From: DASUBV01 sp036501025
Lineage (GTDB): Bacteria > Actinomycetota > Actinomycetes > Streptosporangiales > Streptosporangiaceae
DNA length: 64,000 bases
Direction: 5' to 3'
NCBI GenBank assembly: GCA_036501025.1
Contig: DASYBB010000241.1
Coordinates: 1-64,000 of the forward strand
Shown: piece after piece, positions 42,382 to 51,264 of the stretch
Layout of the letters: the number at the start of each line of letters is the position of its first letter
Position numbering within the stretch: the stretch's first letter is position 1
The notes under the pieces: model-generated
Told to the model about the DNA's origin: nothing
Database searches by the model: none
The model's input: the letters and a program-made list of their open reading frames with translations, nothing else
Position numbers and translations under genes: made by a program

Positions 42382-42457
42382 GCCCGCCCGTCGAGGCGCC
42401 GACGCCACCGGGCCGTCGAGCGCCGGCGGAGCCGGGCAAGATGGCGGCCCGGGTCAG

Positions 42458-42937
42458 TCAGTCGCTGGGCTGCTCGATCAGCTGGGCCAGGTAGAGCTGC
42501 TCGCCCAGCTGGCCGACGAGGGCGAGCTGGGTCTCCAGGTAGTCGACGTGCTGCTCCTCGTCGGCCAGGATCGACTCGAAGATGTTCGCGCTGGTGACGT
42601 CCGAGACGCCGCGCATGTAGTCGATGCCGCGGCGGAGCCGGTCGATGGCCTCGGTCTCGACCGCCATGTCCGCCTGGAGCATCTCGGTGATCGTCTGGCC
42701 GATCCGCAGCTTGAACAGCCGCTGGTAGTTCGGCAGCCCGTCCAGGAACAGGATCCGGTCGGTGAGCACCTCGGCGTGGCGCATCTCGTCGACCGACTCG
42801 GCGCGGGTGTGCCGGGCGAGCTTCACCCAGCCGAGGTTCTCCTGCATCTTGGCGTGCAGGAAGTACTGGTTGATCGCCGTCAGCTCGGCGCTGAGCTGCT
42901 CGTTCAGGAAGTCCAGAACCCCGTCGTCGCCGCGCAT
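42458..42937 (-). CDS. bfr: Bacterioferritin
   Basis: 159 residues, normal length. The dinuclear ferroxidase ligands Glu18, Glu51, His54, Glu94, Glu127 and His130 are all present, as is Met52 for heme (DEMRHAE). Twenty-four subunits form an iron-storage shell. The bacterioferritin-associated ferredoxin gene, on the same strand, lies 210 bases upstream; between them is a three-copy tandem repeat and no iron box that I can see. Confidence 0.97.
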   Translation of the reverse strand: MRGDDGVLDFLNEQLSAELTAINQYFLHAKMQENLGWVKLARHTRAESVDEMRHAEVLTDRILFLDGLPNYQRLFKLRIGQTITEMLQADMAVETEAIDRLRRGIDYMRGVSDVTSANIFESILADEEQHVDYLETQLALVGQLGEQLYLAQLIEQPSD

Positions 42938-43068
42938 GCACTCATCCTGGTCCGGTGCCGCCGACCAGGATGCCCGCGCTGGGAGCCGCCCATCCGGGCG
43001 GCCTCAGGCTGCCTGCCTGGTCGCTTTCATGCCGCACTCTACGCGGGGCCGACTTACGTCACCTTCAC

Positions 43069-43129
43069 CTGACCGGAAACACGCGCGCCTGACCAGGAAA
43101 CACGCGCGCCTGACCGGAAACACCCGCGG
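43069..43129 (+). repeat. Three tandem copies of a 20-21-bp unit
   Basis: CTGACCGGAAACACGCGCGC (43069-43088), a copy with one inserted A (43089-43109) and a third with CCCGCGG at the end (43110-43129). They lie in the gap between bfr and bfd. Too few and too unspaced for a CRISPR. Confidence 0.8.
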
Positions 43130-43147
43130 AATGCGGCCGGCGACCGG

Positions 43148-43339
43148 TCACGCGACCTGGAGATCCCCCGCGGGACACTCGCTGCGCTCCTCGATCAGGG
43201 TCTTGAGCCAGCTCTGGCAGGTTCCGCAGCCTGTGCCGGCCCGGGTCTGGCAGGCCACCGCCTTCACGGTCGTGGCCCCTCGGTCGACAGCCGCTCGCAC
43301 GTCATCGTCGGTGACGGCCCGGCATATGCATGCGAACAC
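43148..43339 (-). CDS. bfd: Bacterioferritin-associated ferredoxin
   Basis: 63 residues. MFACICRAVTDDDVRAAVD and GAGTGCGTCQSWL-like TGCGTCQSWL supply Cys4, Cys6, Cys38 and Cys41 for a [2Fe-2S] cluster. Bfd docks on bacterioferritin and reduces stored ferric iron for release. An IdeR/DtxR-type box lies 37 bases upstream, so it should be induced when iron is low. Confidence 0.95.
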   Translation of the reverse strand: MFACICRAVTDDDVRAAVDRGATTVKAVACQTRAGTGCGTCQSWLKTLIEERSECPAGDLQVA

Positions 43340-43375
43340 GGACTTCGCCCGCTCCTCTCCAGATCCGGATGATGC

Positions 43376-43394
43376 ATGGTTAGGCTAACCTAAC
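43376..43394. promoter_or_regulatory. IdeR/DtxR iron box upstream of bfd
   Basis: GGTTAGGCTAACC (43378-43390) is a 13-base perfect palindrome and, with the following TAA, matches most of the DtxR/IdeR consensus TTAGGTTAGGCTAACCTAA. It may also influence the divergent AAA ATPase gene starting at 43547. Confidence 0.85.
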
Positions 43395-43546
43395 ATCCAG
43401 CGTAATCCAAGCGGAGGCACCGGCCCAGAGCGGGACACACCCACCGGCCCGTCAAAACCCGTTTCCGGCGAGCACCGGCGCGCGGCTAGGCTCGGCAGCG
43501 TGTCCGCGCCCGCTGGGCGCGGCGGCGGACCGCGGAGGTCGATGCC

Positions 43547-45022
43547 ATGCCCGGTCAGCCGCCGGGCCCGCAGGCCCGGGAGTTCGCCGCCGCATTCCGG
43601 GATTTCCTCGAGTGGGTGCAGTCCCCGGCCGCCGGCGCGGGCCAGGACAACGAGGTGTCCGCCCTGGTGCGCGCGTTCCTGGGGAGTGACGGCGCGCGCC
43701 ACTCGGTGGTGACGCGTGACCTGCCGGCCTTTGAGCACGTCAACCTGCAGGCCGCGGTCGACGGCTGGTCCGCGCGAGCCGGGCGCACGGTGCACACGCA
43801 TGGCGTGGCCCATCCGCCGCATTACGTGGCCGCCTCACTGCAGCAGCTGGTCGCGGGGGAGGGGCTGCCGCCGCTGCGGCTGACGGCGCCGGCGCTGGCG
43901 GACCTGCCCAACGGGCCGGGATCGACGCTGGGCTGCCTGCGCCAGGCCCTGCTGCTGGTCACCGACGAGCTGGGCCGCTACATCGTGATGATCCAGGGAC
44001 CGACTGATCATTGGCCGGGCTTGCACGTGGAGGTCGCGGGGCTGCCGGTCGAGCTGGCCCAGCGGCTGCTGGCCGACCTGGACCAGCTGCGTGCCGAGCT
44101 CAACGTCTACCGCGGGCACCTGCTCGATGTCTCGCTGGACGCGATGGGCGGCGTGGTGCTGGCCTTCGCCGTCCCGCCCGGTCTCAGCCAGGCGGACGTG
44201 GTGCTGCTGGCCGCCGTCTTGTCGCGGGTCGAGCGACACGCACTCGGGGTGGCCGGCCACCGCGAGGTGCTGCTGGGTGCCGGCCAGCACCTGAAGCGCG
44301 GACTGCTGCTGTACGGGCCGCCCGGTACCGGGAAGACCCATACGACCCGTTACCTGATGGGCCAGATGACCGGCTACACCCGCCTGGTGCTCACCGGCCG
44401 CTCGCTGGCCGCCGTGGGGGACGTCACGGAGCTGGCCCGCGTCCTGCAGCCTTCGGTCGTCGTGCTCGAGGACGTCGACCTGGTCGCCGAGGAACGCTCC
44501 CTCGGGCCGGCCTCCAGCCCGATCCTGTTCGACCTGCTCGACGCGATGGACGGCGCCGCACCGGACGCTGACCTGCTCTTCCTGCTGACCACGAACCGTG
44601 CCGACCTCCTCGAGCCGGCCCTGGCCGCCCGGCCCGGCCGGGTCGACGTCGCCGTGGAGATCGCCCTGCCGGACGCGTCGGCCCGAGAGCGGCTGCTGAC
44701 GCTCTACGGCCGGAAGGTGCCGCTGGACCTCACCGGCGAGGACGTCCGCCGCGCCGTGGAGCGTACCGATGGCGTCACGGCGTCGTTCCTCAAGGAACTG
44801 ATCCGGCGCAGCGTCCTGGAGTCCCTGCAGGACGATCCGGCGCTGACCTCGGTCACCGGAGCCCATCTCGCCGGCGCGCTCGACGACCTGCTCGACGCGG
44901 CGCAGGCCGTGACCCGCACCCTCCACGGCGTCGGCTTCGACGGCGACCGCCAGCAAGCTGCTCCGCGTCATCTCGGCGACGGCCGACGCTCTCGCCGAGG
45001 CGCCCGGGCCGCGAGGGACTAG
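43547..45022 (+). CDS. AAA+ ATPase of the FtsH/Cdc48-like class, unknown role
   Basis: 491 residues. The N-terminal 235 residues have no recognised domain. The AAA core has Walker A GPPGTGKT (257-264), Walker B VVVLEDVD (304-311), sensor LLTTNRADLLEPAL and the arginine-finger region ARPGRVD, followed by a helical lid. There is no zinc protease or membrane segment, so it may remodel proteins or complexes. GGAGGT precedes the ATG. Divergent from bfd across a 207-base gap with an iron box; an iron link is only suggestive. Confidence 0.88.
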   Translation: MPGQPPGPQAREFAAAFRDFLEWVQSPAAGAGQDNEVSALVRAFLGSDGARHSVVTRDLPAFEHVNLQAAVDGWSARAGRTVHTHGVAHPPHYVAASLQQLVAGEGLPPLRLTAPALADLPNGPGSTLGCLRQALLLVTDELGRYIVMIQGPTDHWPGLHVEVAGLPVELAQRLLADLDQLRAELNVYRGHLLDVSLDAMGGVVLAFAVPPGLSQADVVLLAAVLSRVERHALGVAGHREVLLGAGQHLKRGLLLYGPPGTGKTHTTRYLMGQMTGYTRLVLTGRSLAAVGDVTELARVLQPSVVVLEDVDLVAEERSLGPASSPILFDLLDAMDGAAPDADLLFLLTTNRADLLEPALAARPGRVDVAVEIALPDASARERLLTLYGRKVPLDLTGEDVRRAVERTDGVTASFLKELIRRSVLESLQDDPALTSVTGAHLAGALDDLLDAAQAVTRTLHGVGFDGDRQQAAPRHLGDGRRSRRGARAARD

Positions 45023-45074
45023 GCGGCCGACCCCCGCGGTCCGCGTCGCTGGGGCCGCTAACTCAGTTGCGCCG

Positions 45075-46376
45075 GTGCGCGACGATGGTGGCGTGACTGC
45101 CATCGGCGAGACGCCGCCCCTGAGCCGGCTCGCCGAGCTGGTCGTGCCGTCCCGCCTCGGCCGGAGCTTCCGCTGGCTGCTGGCCTCGTCCTGGCTGACC
45201 AACCTGGGTGACGGGATCACGCTGGCCGCCGGGCCGCTGCTGGTCGCATCTCAGACGCGCAGTCCCCTGGCCGTGGCCAGCGCGGCGTTCTTGCAGCGGC
45301 TGCCGTGGCTGATGTTCGGGCTGTATGCGGGCGTGGTGGCGGACCGGGTCAGCCGCCGGGCCATCGTCATCATCACCGGGCTGGCCCGGGTGGCGATCTT
45401 GCTCCTGCTGATCGCGTCGATCCTGACCCGCCACGTCGACACCGCCGTGATCCTGGCCGCCCTGTTCCTGTTCGGAGTCAACGAGGCCTTCAGCGACACC
45501 GCGTCCACCACCCTGCTCCCGATGCTGGTCGGCAAGCGCGACCTGGGCATCGCGAACGCGCGCGCCCTGACCGGCGTGATCGTGTGGAACCAGCTGGCCG
45601 GACCGCCCGTCGGCGCCGCCCTCTTCGCGGCGGGGCGGGCGCTGCCCTTCGTGAGCGAGAGCGTGTGCGTGCTCGCCGGCGTGCTGCTGATCACGCGGGT
45701 ACGGCTGCCCGCGCGGACCGGGCACCGGTCGGCGGCCCGGGTGCGCGAGGACATCCGCGAGGGGTGGCGCTGGCTGTGGGCGCACCCGGCCGTCCGGACG
45801 CTGGCGATCACGATCTTCACGTTCAATGTCACCTTCGGCGCCGCATGGTCGGTGCTGGTGCTGTATGCGCGGGAGCGGCTCGGCATGGGCGCGCTCGGCT
45901 TCGGGCTGATCACTACCGCGATGGCCGTGGGCGGCCTGCTGGGCGCCGCGTCCTACGGCTGGCTGGCGCGCCGGGTGCCGCTGGGCGTCATCATGCGGGG
46001 CGGGCTGATCATCGAGACGCTGACCCATCTCGCCCTCGCGCTGACCCGGTGGGTCTGGCTCGCGCTGATCGTGTTCGCGATCTTCGGCGCGCACGCGTTC
46101 ATCTGGGGCACGACCTCGACCAGCGTGCGGCAGCGGGCCGTGCCCGCCGAGTTCCAGGGCCGCGTCGGCAGCGTCTACCTCACCGGGGTGGTCGGCGGGA
46201 TCGTCATCGGCTCCGCGATCGGCGGCCTGGTCGCCTCGGCGTGGGGCGTCACCGCCCCCTTCTGGTTCGCCTTCGGCGGCTCGGCGGTCATCCTGGCCGC
46301 CATCTGGCGCTCGCTCCTCCAGATCGCGCACGCCGACGAGAACCTCACCGCCGACACTGCCGCGGCCGCACCCTGA
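45075..46376 (+). CDS. MFS transporter, MFS_3/EntS-like
   Basis: 433 residues, 12 predicted segments. LASSWLTNLGDGITLAAGPLLVASQTRSPL, LPWLMFGLYAGVVADRVSRRAI and GVNEAFSDTASTTLLPML are typical of the EntS/MFS_3 group, which includes siderophore and macrolide exporters. The GTG at 45075 is used; a GTG at 45093 is the alternative, neither with a strong ribosome site. It converges with the next MFS gene, 6 bases between the stops. Confidence 0.88.
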   Translation: MRDDGGVTAIGETPPLSRLAELVVPSRLGRSFRWLLASSWLTNLGDGITLAAGPLLVASQTRSPLAVASAAFLQRLPWLMFGLYAGVVADRVSRRAIVIITGLARVAILLLLIASILTRHVDTAVILAALFLFGVNEAFSDTASTTLLPMLVGKRDLGIANARALTGVIVWNQLAGPPVGAALFAAGRALPFVSESVCVLAGVLLITRVRLPARTGHRSAARVREDIREGWRWLWAHPAVRTLAITIFTFNVTFGAAWSVLVLYARERLGMGALGFGLITTAMAVGGLLGAASYGWLARRVPLGVIMRGGLIIETLTHLALALTRWVWLALIVFAIFGAHAFIWGTTSTSVRQRAVPAEFQGRVGSVYLTGVVGGIVIGSAIGGLVASAWGVTAPFWFAFGGSAVILAAIWRSLLQIAHADENLTADTAAAAP

Positions 46377-46382
46377 TCTTTC

Positions 46383-47879
46383 TCACCCGCTGGCTACCTG
46401 GTTCGCGCACGCGTGCGCCAGCCCGGGAACGGGCGTCCCGCCGCGACTCAGGTCCGCTGCGCCGGCCTCAGCCTGCGCCGCCGCGCGGTCGCGCCGGGCC
46501 AGCAGCAGGGCGAGCACGACGGCGCCGACCGCGGCGATGCCGCCCGCCACGTAGGCCAGGACCCAGGCCGGGGCGGTCCCGGTGACCCGGTGGCCGGCCG
46601 CGATCCCGCCCAGCACGCTGATGCCGAGTACGGAGCCGATCTGCGTGGCCATCACCTGCTGCCCGCCCGCGGCGCCCTGGTTCTCCGTGCTGACGGAGTT
46701 GATCATCGTGGCGGTCAGCGCGGGCTGGGCCACGCCGAGCGCGAGGCCGCCCAGGACGTTGCCGACGATGAACGCGGGCACCGAGTGCTCGGCGGCCCCG
46801 GCCGCGAAGGTGCCCATCGCGGCCACCGACAGCAGGCTCCCGACCAGGGGCCCGTGGCGGCTGACCCTGGCCGGCAGCCGGACCCAGATCGGTGACAGCA
46901 GGCTGTTGGCGATCGGCCGGCTCATCATCACCAGCGAGGTGGCCGACAGCGACAGGGCGAGCGCCGACTCGACATAGATCGGGCTGATGACGAAGCCGCC
47001 CATGTAGCCGAAGAAGATGCAGAACAAGACGGCGATGGGCAGGCCGAAGTCGGGATTGCGGAAATAGGAGAGCTGGATCAGCGGATAGGCCGTCCGCAGC
47101 TGGCGCCAGATGAACAGGGCGGTCACCACCAGGCCGCCCAGCAGCATCGCGACGATGAACGGGGAGAGGCCGACGTCGGGCGCGCTGTTGACGGCGAACA
47201 AGATGCCCAGCACCCCGGCCATCAGCAGGCCCGCGCCCAGGTAGTCCACCTTGACCCGCTCGACGGTCTCGCCCTTGGGCAGCAGCGGGATGGCCATGGC
47301 CAGGGCAACGGCGGTCAGCCCGGCCTGAATCAGGAACAGCGAGCGCCAGCCCAGCGCCTGGGCCAGCGGACCCCCGATCACCAGGCCGACGACCGGAGCG
47401 CCGGCCCCGACCATGGACCACCAGCCCGAGGCCCGCCCGCGCTCGGACGGCTCGTGCACCCGCATGATCAGGGCCAGGGCCGAGGGCTGAGCCGCGGCCC
47501 CGAACGCCTGGCTGGCAATGCGGATCGCGATGAGCGCGAAGGCCGTCGGCGCCGCGGCCGTGACCACCGCCAGCACCGCCGACCCGGCCAGGCTGACCAG
47601 GAAGAGCCGCCGGTGCCCGAAGACATCGCCGATCTTCCCGAAGACCGGGGTGGACACCGCCATGACCAGCATGGGCCCGGTGATGGCCCACGTCAGCAAG
47701 CCCGGCGAGACGCCGTACCCGCGCGCGATGACCGGGAGAACGACGCTCAGGACTGTTACCGGAAAGCCGGTCGCAAACTGACCGGTGAGGGTCGCCGCGA
47801 CGACGAACCCTCTACTGCGCTGCGCCAAACGTCCGCCCCTCGCACCGGGCGCATCCACGCATGGAGGTCCGGCCGGCAC
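46383..47879 (-). CDS. MFS transporter, DHA2-like
   Basis: 498 residues with about 14 hydrophobic segments; LTGQFATGFPVTVLSVVLPVIA, VFGKIGDVFGHRRLFLVSL (motif A) and GWWSMVGAGAPVVGLVIGGPLA are visible. The GTG at 47879 gives a long polar head; a TTG at 47828 with GAGGGG in front would start nearer the first helix. Divergent from the fhuF-like gene across 119 bases. Substrate unknown. Confidence 0.87.
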   Translation of the reverse strand: MPAGPPCVDAPGARGGRLAQRSRGFVVAATLTGQFATGFPVTVLSVVLPVIARGYGVSPGLLTWAITGPMLVMAVSTPVFGKIGDVFGHRRLFLVSLAGSAVLAVVTAAAPTAFALIAIRIASQAFGAAAQPSALALIMRVHEPSERGRASGWWSMVGAGAPVVGLVIGGPLAQALGWRSLFLIQAGLTAVALAMAIPLLPKGETVERVKVDYLGAGLLMAGVLGILFAVNSAPDVGLSPFIVAMLLGGLVVTALFIWRQLRTAYPLIQLSYFRNPDFGLPIAVLFCIFFGYMGGFVISPIYVESALALSLSATSLVMMSRPIANSLLSPIWVRLPARVSRHGPLVGSLLSVAAMGTFAAGAAEHSVPAFIVGNVLGGLALGVAQPALTATMINSVSTENQGAAGGQQVMATQIGSVLGISVLGGIAAGHRVTGTAPAWVLAYVAGGIAAVGAVVLALLLARRDRAAAQAEAGAADLSRGGTPVPGLAHACANQVASG

Positions 47880-47998
47880 AAGGCCGCGCTGGACGAGTGG
47901 CCCGGGGATTAGTTACATCCGGAACGTAAACCGGGCGAGTCCGATATGCAACTCCCGCACCGGCGGCCGGCCAGGGGCGGCCTTTAGGCTCAGGTCGC

Positions 47999-48808
47999 AT
48001 GGACAGGCCACCGGCGCGATCGGATCCGGCGGCCGCGCTCGCCGCGGCCGCCGCGGCCGGCCCGTACTTCGCCATGGAGTCTGCCGCCGGCCGCCCGCCA
48101 TGGCGGCCGCTCAGCGTGCTGATCACCGATCGGGCCGTCCTGGCCGAGCGGGTTGATCACGCGCGCCGCGTCCTGGCGCGCAGCGCTGGCTGCTCGCCGG
48201 GGGAGATCCAGGAGCGGGCGGCTGCCTCGATCGTGTTCCTCGGACTGGCCTCGCGCCTGGTCTCGCCATCGCTGGGCGCGGCTGTCGCCGGCGGCGTGGT
48301 GCCGGACCTGGCCATGGCGGACGTGTGGTGGCGCCCGGTCGAGGGCGGCCCGCTGCCGCTGGCGGGCCGGCTGTCGGGCGGCGCGGCCGTCGGCGAGCTG
48401 GCGTCCGCCGCCGAGATGGCCGACGCTGCCCGGCGGCTGTCCGAGGGCTGCGTGCAGGGCCTGGCCGGGCCGGTGGCCGAGGCGTTCGGGACGGCGTTCC
48501 GCCTGTCGCGGCAGGTGCTGTGGGGCAATGTCGCATCGGCGCTGGCCGGGGCGGCCGGGATGCTGGCCGCGGCGTTCCCGGCGCGGGCGCAGGCGGCCGG
48601 ACGGCTGGCCGAGACCATCCTCGGCCTTGGCTCGCTGCGCGGTACCGGCGACCTCGTCCAGCCCGACCCCGTGCGGCCGAGGCGGTTCCTGGTCCGCCGG
48701 AGCTGCTGCCTGTTCTACCGGGTGCCCGGCGGCGGGCTGTGCGGGGACTGCGTACTGGTGCCGGACGAGGTCCGGCGCCAGCAGTGGCAGTCAGCCCTGG
48801 GCCGCTGA
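47999..48808 (+). CDS. FhuF-like ferric-siderophore reductase
   Basis: 269 residues. The C-terminal CC-x10-C-x2-C pattern (RRSCCLFYRVPGGGLCGDCVL, Cys236, 237, 248, 251) is the unusual [2Fe-2S] site of FhuF, which reduces iron in hydroxamate siderophores in the cytoplasm. The upstream part is Ala-rich and helical. No siderophore genes are adjacent, but bfr, bfd and an EntS-like exporter lie within 6 kb. I see no clear iron box before it. Confidence 0.85.
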   Translation: MDRPPARSDPAAALAAAAAAGPYFAMESAAGRPPWRPLSVLITDRAVLAERVDHARRVLARSAGCSPGEIQERAAASIVFLGLASRLVSPSLGAAVAGGVVPDLAMADVWWRPVEGGPLPLAGRLSGGAAVGELASAAEMADAARRLSEGCVQGLAGPVAEAFGTAFRLSRQVLWGNVASALAGAAGMLAAAFPARAQAAGRLAETILGLGSLRGTGDLVQPDPVRPRRFLVRRSCCLFYRVPGGGLCGDCVLVPDEVRRQQWQSALGR

Positions 48809-48885
48809 CCAGGAGCGCGGGCGGACACGGCGGCCTGGCGCGGGATCAGCACCCGCGCGCGGCGCCGGCCGCCGGCAGCGGACGG

Positions 48886-50019
48886 TCAGTCGCCGGCGTG
48901 ATCGGGTGCCGCGGGCCCGGGGCTGACGGCGGCGGGCGCCCACCGGCTGTCCAGGTTCCCGAACTTCCAGTACCCGATGGCGATGCCCCAGACCACGACG
49001 AACAGGGCCGCGATGGCGAAGCCGGCTTCGTTGATGTTGAAGTTGGCCATGAAGTCCCAGAAGCCGCCGCGGATGTGCAGCTCGCTCGACAGCAGGCCGA
49101 CGATCTCGATGGTGCCGATGAGGAACGCGACGGCGATGGACAGGCCGGTGATGACGAGGTTGTAGTACACCTTGCGGACCGGCCGGGCGAAGGCCCAGCC
49201 GTAGGCGAAGTTCATGAAGCAGCCGTCCAGGGTGTCGAACAGGGTCATCCCGCCGGCGAACAGCAGCGGCAGGGCCAGGACCGCGTACCAGGGCAGGCCC
49301 TCGGTGGCGGCCGCGGCGGTGGCGGCCAGCAGCAGGACCTCGGTCGCGGTGTCGAAGCCGATCCCGAAGATCAGCCCCACGAAGAACATGTGCCACGTCT
49401 TGCTGATGGAGCGCATGAACTTCCCGAAGAACCGCCACATCATGCCGCGGGCCTGAAGCTGGCGCTCGAGTTCCGCCTCGTCGAACAGGCCCGCCCGCAG
49501 GCCGCGGAAGACCTTGAAGATCCCGGCCAGGACGACCACGTTGAGGGCGGCGATCAGGTAGAGGAAGCCGGCCGCCATCGACGTGCCGATGACCCCGCCG
49601 ATGGTCTGGTACCCGGAGCCGGGATCGACCACCGCGCCGAACACGGCCCGGGCCGCGACGGCCAGCCCGGCCCCGACGACGACGATGATGGTGGAGTGCC
49701 CGAGGGCGAAGAAGAACCCGGTGGCCAGCGGCCGCTTGCCGTCGGACATGAGCTTGCGGGTGGTGTTGTCGATGGCCGAGATGTGGTCGGCGTCGAAGGC
49801 GTGCCGGGCGCCGAGCGTCCACGCCGTGAACGCGACCCCGACGCCGAGGCCCAGGCCCGCGTAGTGAAAGTGATGCGGCTGGACCGCGAACACGAAGATG
49901 CCCCAGCCGACCACGTTGAGGGTGAGGATCACGAGGGCCATGCCGCTGAAGCGGCCCCACTCCGCGGGCGTCAGGGCCTGGCGGACCGTGCGCAGGCGGC
50001 TGGCGCTGGTGGTACTCAT
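48886..50019 (-). CDS. NiCoT family nickel/cobalt transporter, probably cobalt
   Basis: 377 residues, eight predicted helices. The signature ARHAFDADHISAIDNTTRKL (helix II) and FFFALGHSTIIVV, plus GLIFGIGFDTATEVLLL, identify HoxN/NixA-type permeases. A cobalamin riboswitch sits just before the gene on the same strand, so cobalt for B12 synthesis is the likely cargo. CAGGAGGATG-type site in front of ATG 50019. Confidence 0.95.
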   Translation of the reverse strand: MSTTSASRLRTVRQALTPAEWGRFSGMALVILTLNVVGWGIFVFAVQPHHFHYAGLGLGVGVAFTAWTLGARHAFDADHISAIDNTTRKLMSDGKRPLATGFFFALGHSTIIVVVGAGLAVAARAVFGAVVDPGSGYQTIGGVIGTSMAAGFLYLIAALNVVVLAGIFKVFRGLRAGLFDEAELERQLQARGMMWRFFGKFMRSISKTWHMFFVGLIFGIGFDTATEVLLLAATAAAATEGLPWYAVLALPLLFAGGMTLFDTLDGCFMNFAYGWAFARPVRKVYYNLVITGLSIAVAFLIGTIEIVGLLSSELHIRGGFWDFMANFNINEAGFAIAALFVVVWGIAIGYWKFGNLDSRWAPAAVSPGPAAPDHAGD

Positions 50020-50104
50020 CTGGCTGCATCCTCCTGGTGACCGGGAGGACGTCGAGAGCTCATGCGGGGACCCGTCGGCCGGCCCGCCCGAACCGCCCTT
50101 CGTC

Positions 50105-50262
50105 CGAGGACTGGTGTCGTCGGCACGGCAGCTCAGGCGACCGGACTCATCCCTCAGCCGAGGGCTTCACCGTTGCGGGACAGCGCCGGAATCTCACCGG
50201 CTTCGCTGGGCTGCCTGCCACCCGGGCGCGCGGCCCGGGCAAGGTGGAACCTACAGAGGACC
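50105..50262 (-). ncRNA. Cobalamin riboswitch upstream of the NiCoT transporter
   Basis: On the minus strand the stretch AGCCGGTGAGATTCCGGCGC followed by TGTCCCGCAACGGTGA matches the B12 box and its core; an outer stem, a further arm (CCTCGGCTGAGG) and the sequence GAGTCCGGTCGCCTG follow in the usual order. Binding of adenosylcobalamin would hide the ribosome site or end transcription before the transporter gene. Confidence 0.9.
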
Positions 50263-50338
50263 CGGGCAGCCGTCAAGGCTGCTTGGATGATCAGGTAATC
50301 GCTGGCCTTGTCGCCCGCTGTCGGTGGCGGATGACACG

Positions 50339-50818
50339 ATGAGCCCGGTGACTGATACAGGCGGATTGCACCTCGAGAAGGTGACACCGGGCAACGTGAC
50401 GGCCGCGTGCCGGCTGTCCGTGCGCCCGGACCAGCAGGAGTTCGTGGCACCGGTGGCCTGGTCGCTGGCCGAGGCGTACGCGAGCCCCGGCGTGGCCTGG
50501 CCGCGGCTGATCTGCCGCGGCGATGACATCATCGGATTCGTCATGGGCTCCTTCGACCCGCAGAACGAGATCCCGTTCTTCCGGTGCGGTATCTGGCGCC
50601 TCAACGTGGATGCCCGGGCCCAGCGGTCCGGCGCCGGCCGCTACGCCGTGGGCGCGCTGCTCGATGAGGCGCGACGGCGGGGCGGCACCCGCGCGACCGT
50701 ACTGTGGGTCCCCGCGCCCGGCGGACCAGGGCCGTTCTACGAGCGGTTCGGCTTCGTCCCCACCGGGGAGCAGTTCCACGGGGAGATCGTCGGAGCACTC
50801 GCGCTGGATGCGCCATGA
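50339..50818 (+). CDS. GNAT family N-acetyltransferase
   Basis: 159 residues from ATG 50339. The fold is seen in IIGFVMGSFDPQ, IWRLNVDARAQRSGAGRYAVGALLDEAR (acetyl-CoA loop, Q/RxxGxG/A variant) and PFYERFGFVPTGEQFHGE. Target unknown. Its stop overlaps the next start (ATGA). Confidence 0.9.
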   Translation: MSPVTDTGGLHLEKVTPGNVTAACRLSVRPDQQEFVAPVAWSLAEAYASPGVAWPRLICRGDDIIGFVMGSFDPQNEIPFFRCGIWRLNVDARAQRSGAGRYAVGALLDEARRRGGTRATVLWVPAPGGPGPFYERFGFVPTGEQFHGEIVGALALDAP

Positions 50819-51207
50819 CCGCCGACGACGAGTGGACGGTGCAGCGGCACCTGGAGGGCGCGACGCCGGACGCGATCGCCCTGTACGAGCGGTTCATCGC
50901 GCTGGCCGGGCAGTGCGGGCCGTTCCGCTACCGGGTCACCAAGACGAGCATCACCCTGAAGGGCACCCGCCGGGGGTTCGCCGGGGCGGTTCCCCGCAAT
51001 GGCGTGCTGCGCGGCTACCTGGACCTGACCCGCCAGGTCAGCGATCCCCGCATCCTCAGCAGCGCGCCCTACACCAAGCGGCTGTACGTCCACCAGTTCA
51101 GGATCACGGCGCTCGACCAGCTCGACGGGCAGTTCGCCGGGTGGCTCGCGGAGGCCTACGCGGTCGGGCAGGGCGCGCACCTGGCCGGCCCGCCCGCCGC
51201 CGGATGA
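50815..51207 (+). CDS. DUF5655-like protein
   Basis: 130 residues: WTVQRHLEGATPDAIALYERFIALAGQCGPFRYRVTKTSITLKGTRRGFAGAVP and LYVHQFRITALDQLD. The sequence resembles the DUF5655 domain, a small alpha/beta fold of unknown function. It forms a two-gene unit with the acetyltransferase. Confidence 0.8.
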   Translation: MTADDEWTVQRHLEGATPDAIALYERFIALAGQCGPFRYRVTKTSITLKGTRRGFAGAVPRNGVLRGYLDLTRQVSDPRILSSAPYTKRLYVHQFRITALDQLDGQFAGWLAEAYAVGQGAHLAGPPAAG

Positions 51208-51226
51208 CGGCAGCGGCGGCGCCGGC

Positions 51227-51257
51227 TTGCGTTCGAGTGCACTCGAACGCCTAGGGT
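51227..51257 (+). promoter_or_regulatory. MerR-type promoter with 22-bp palindrome
   Basis: TTGCGT (51227-51232) and TAGGGT (51252-51257) are 19 bases apart, the long spacing MerR regulators need. Between and over them a perfect palindrome (GCGTTCGAGTGC at 51229-51240 and its complement to 51250) is the dimer site. The GTG start at 51265 is only seven bases on, so the message is leaderless. Confidence 0.85.
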
Positions 51258-51264
51258 CGGTTGT

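Noticed and set aside
43069..43129. CRISPR-like array
   Set aside because: Units abut without spacers and only three copies exist.
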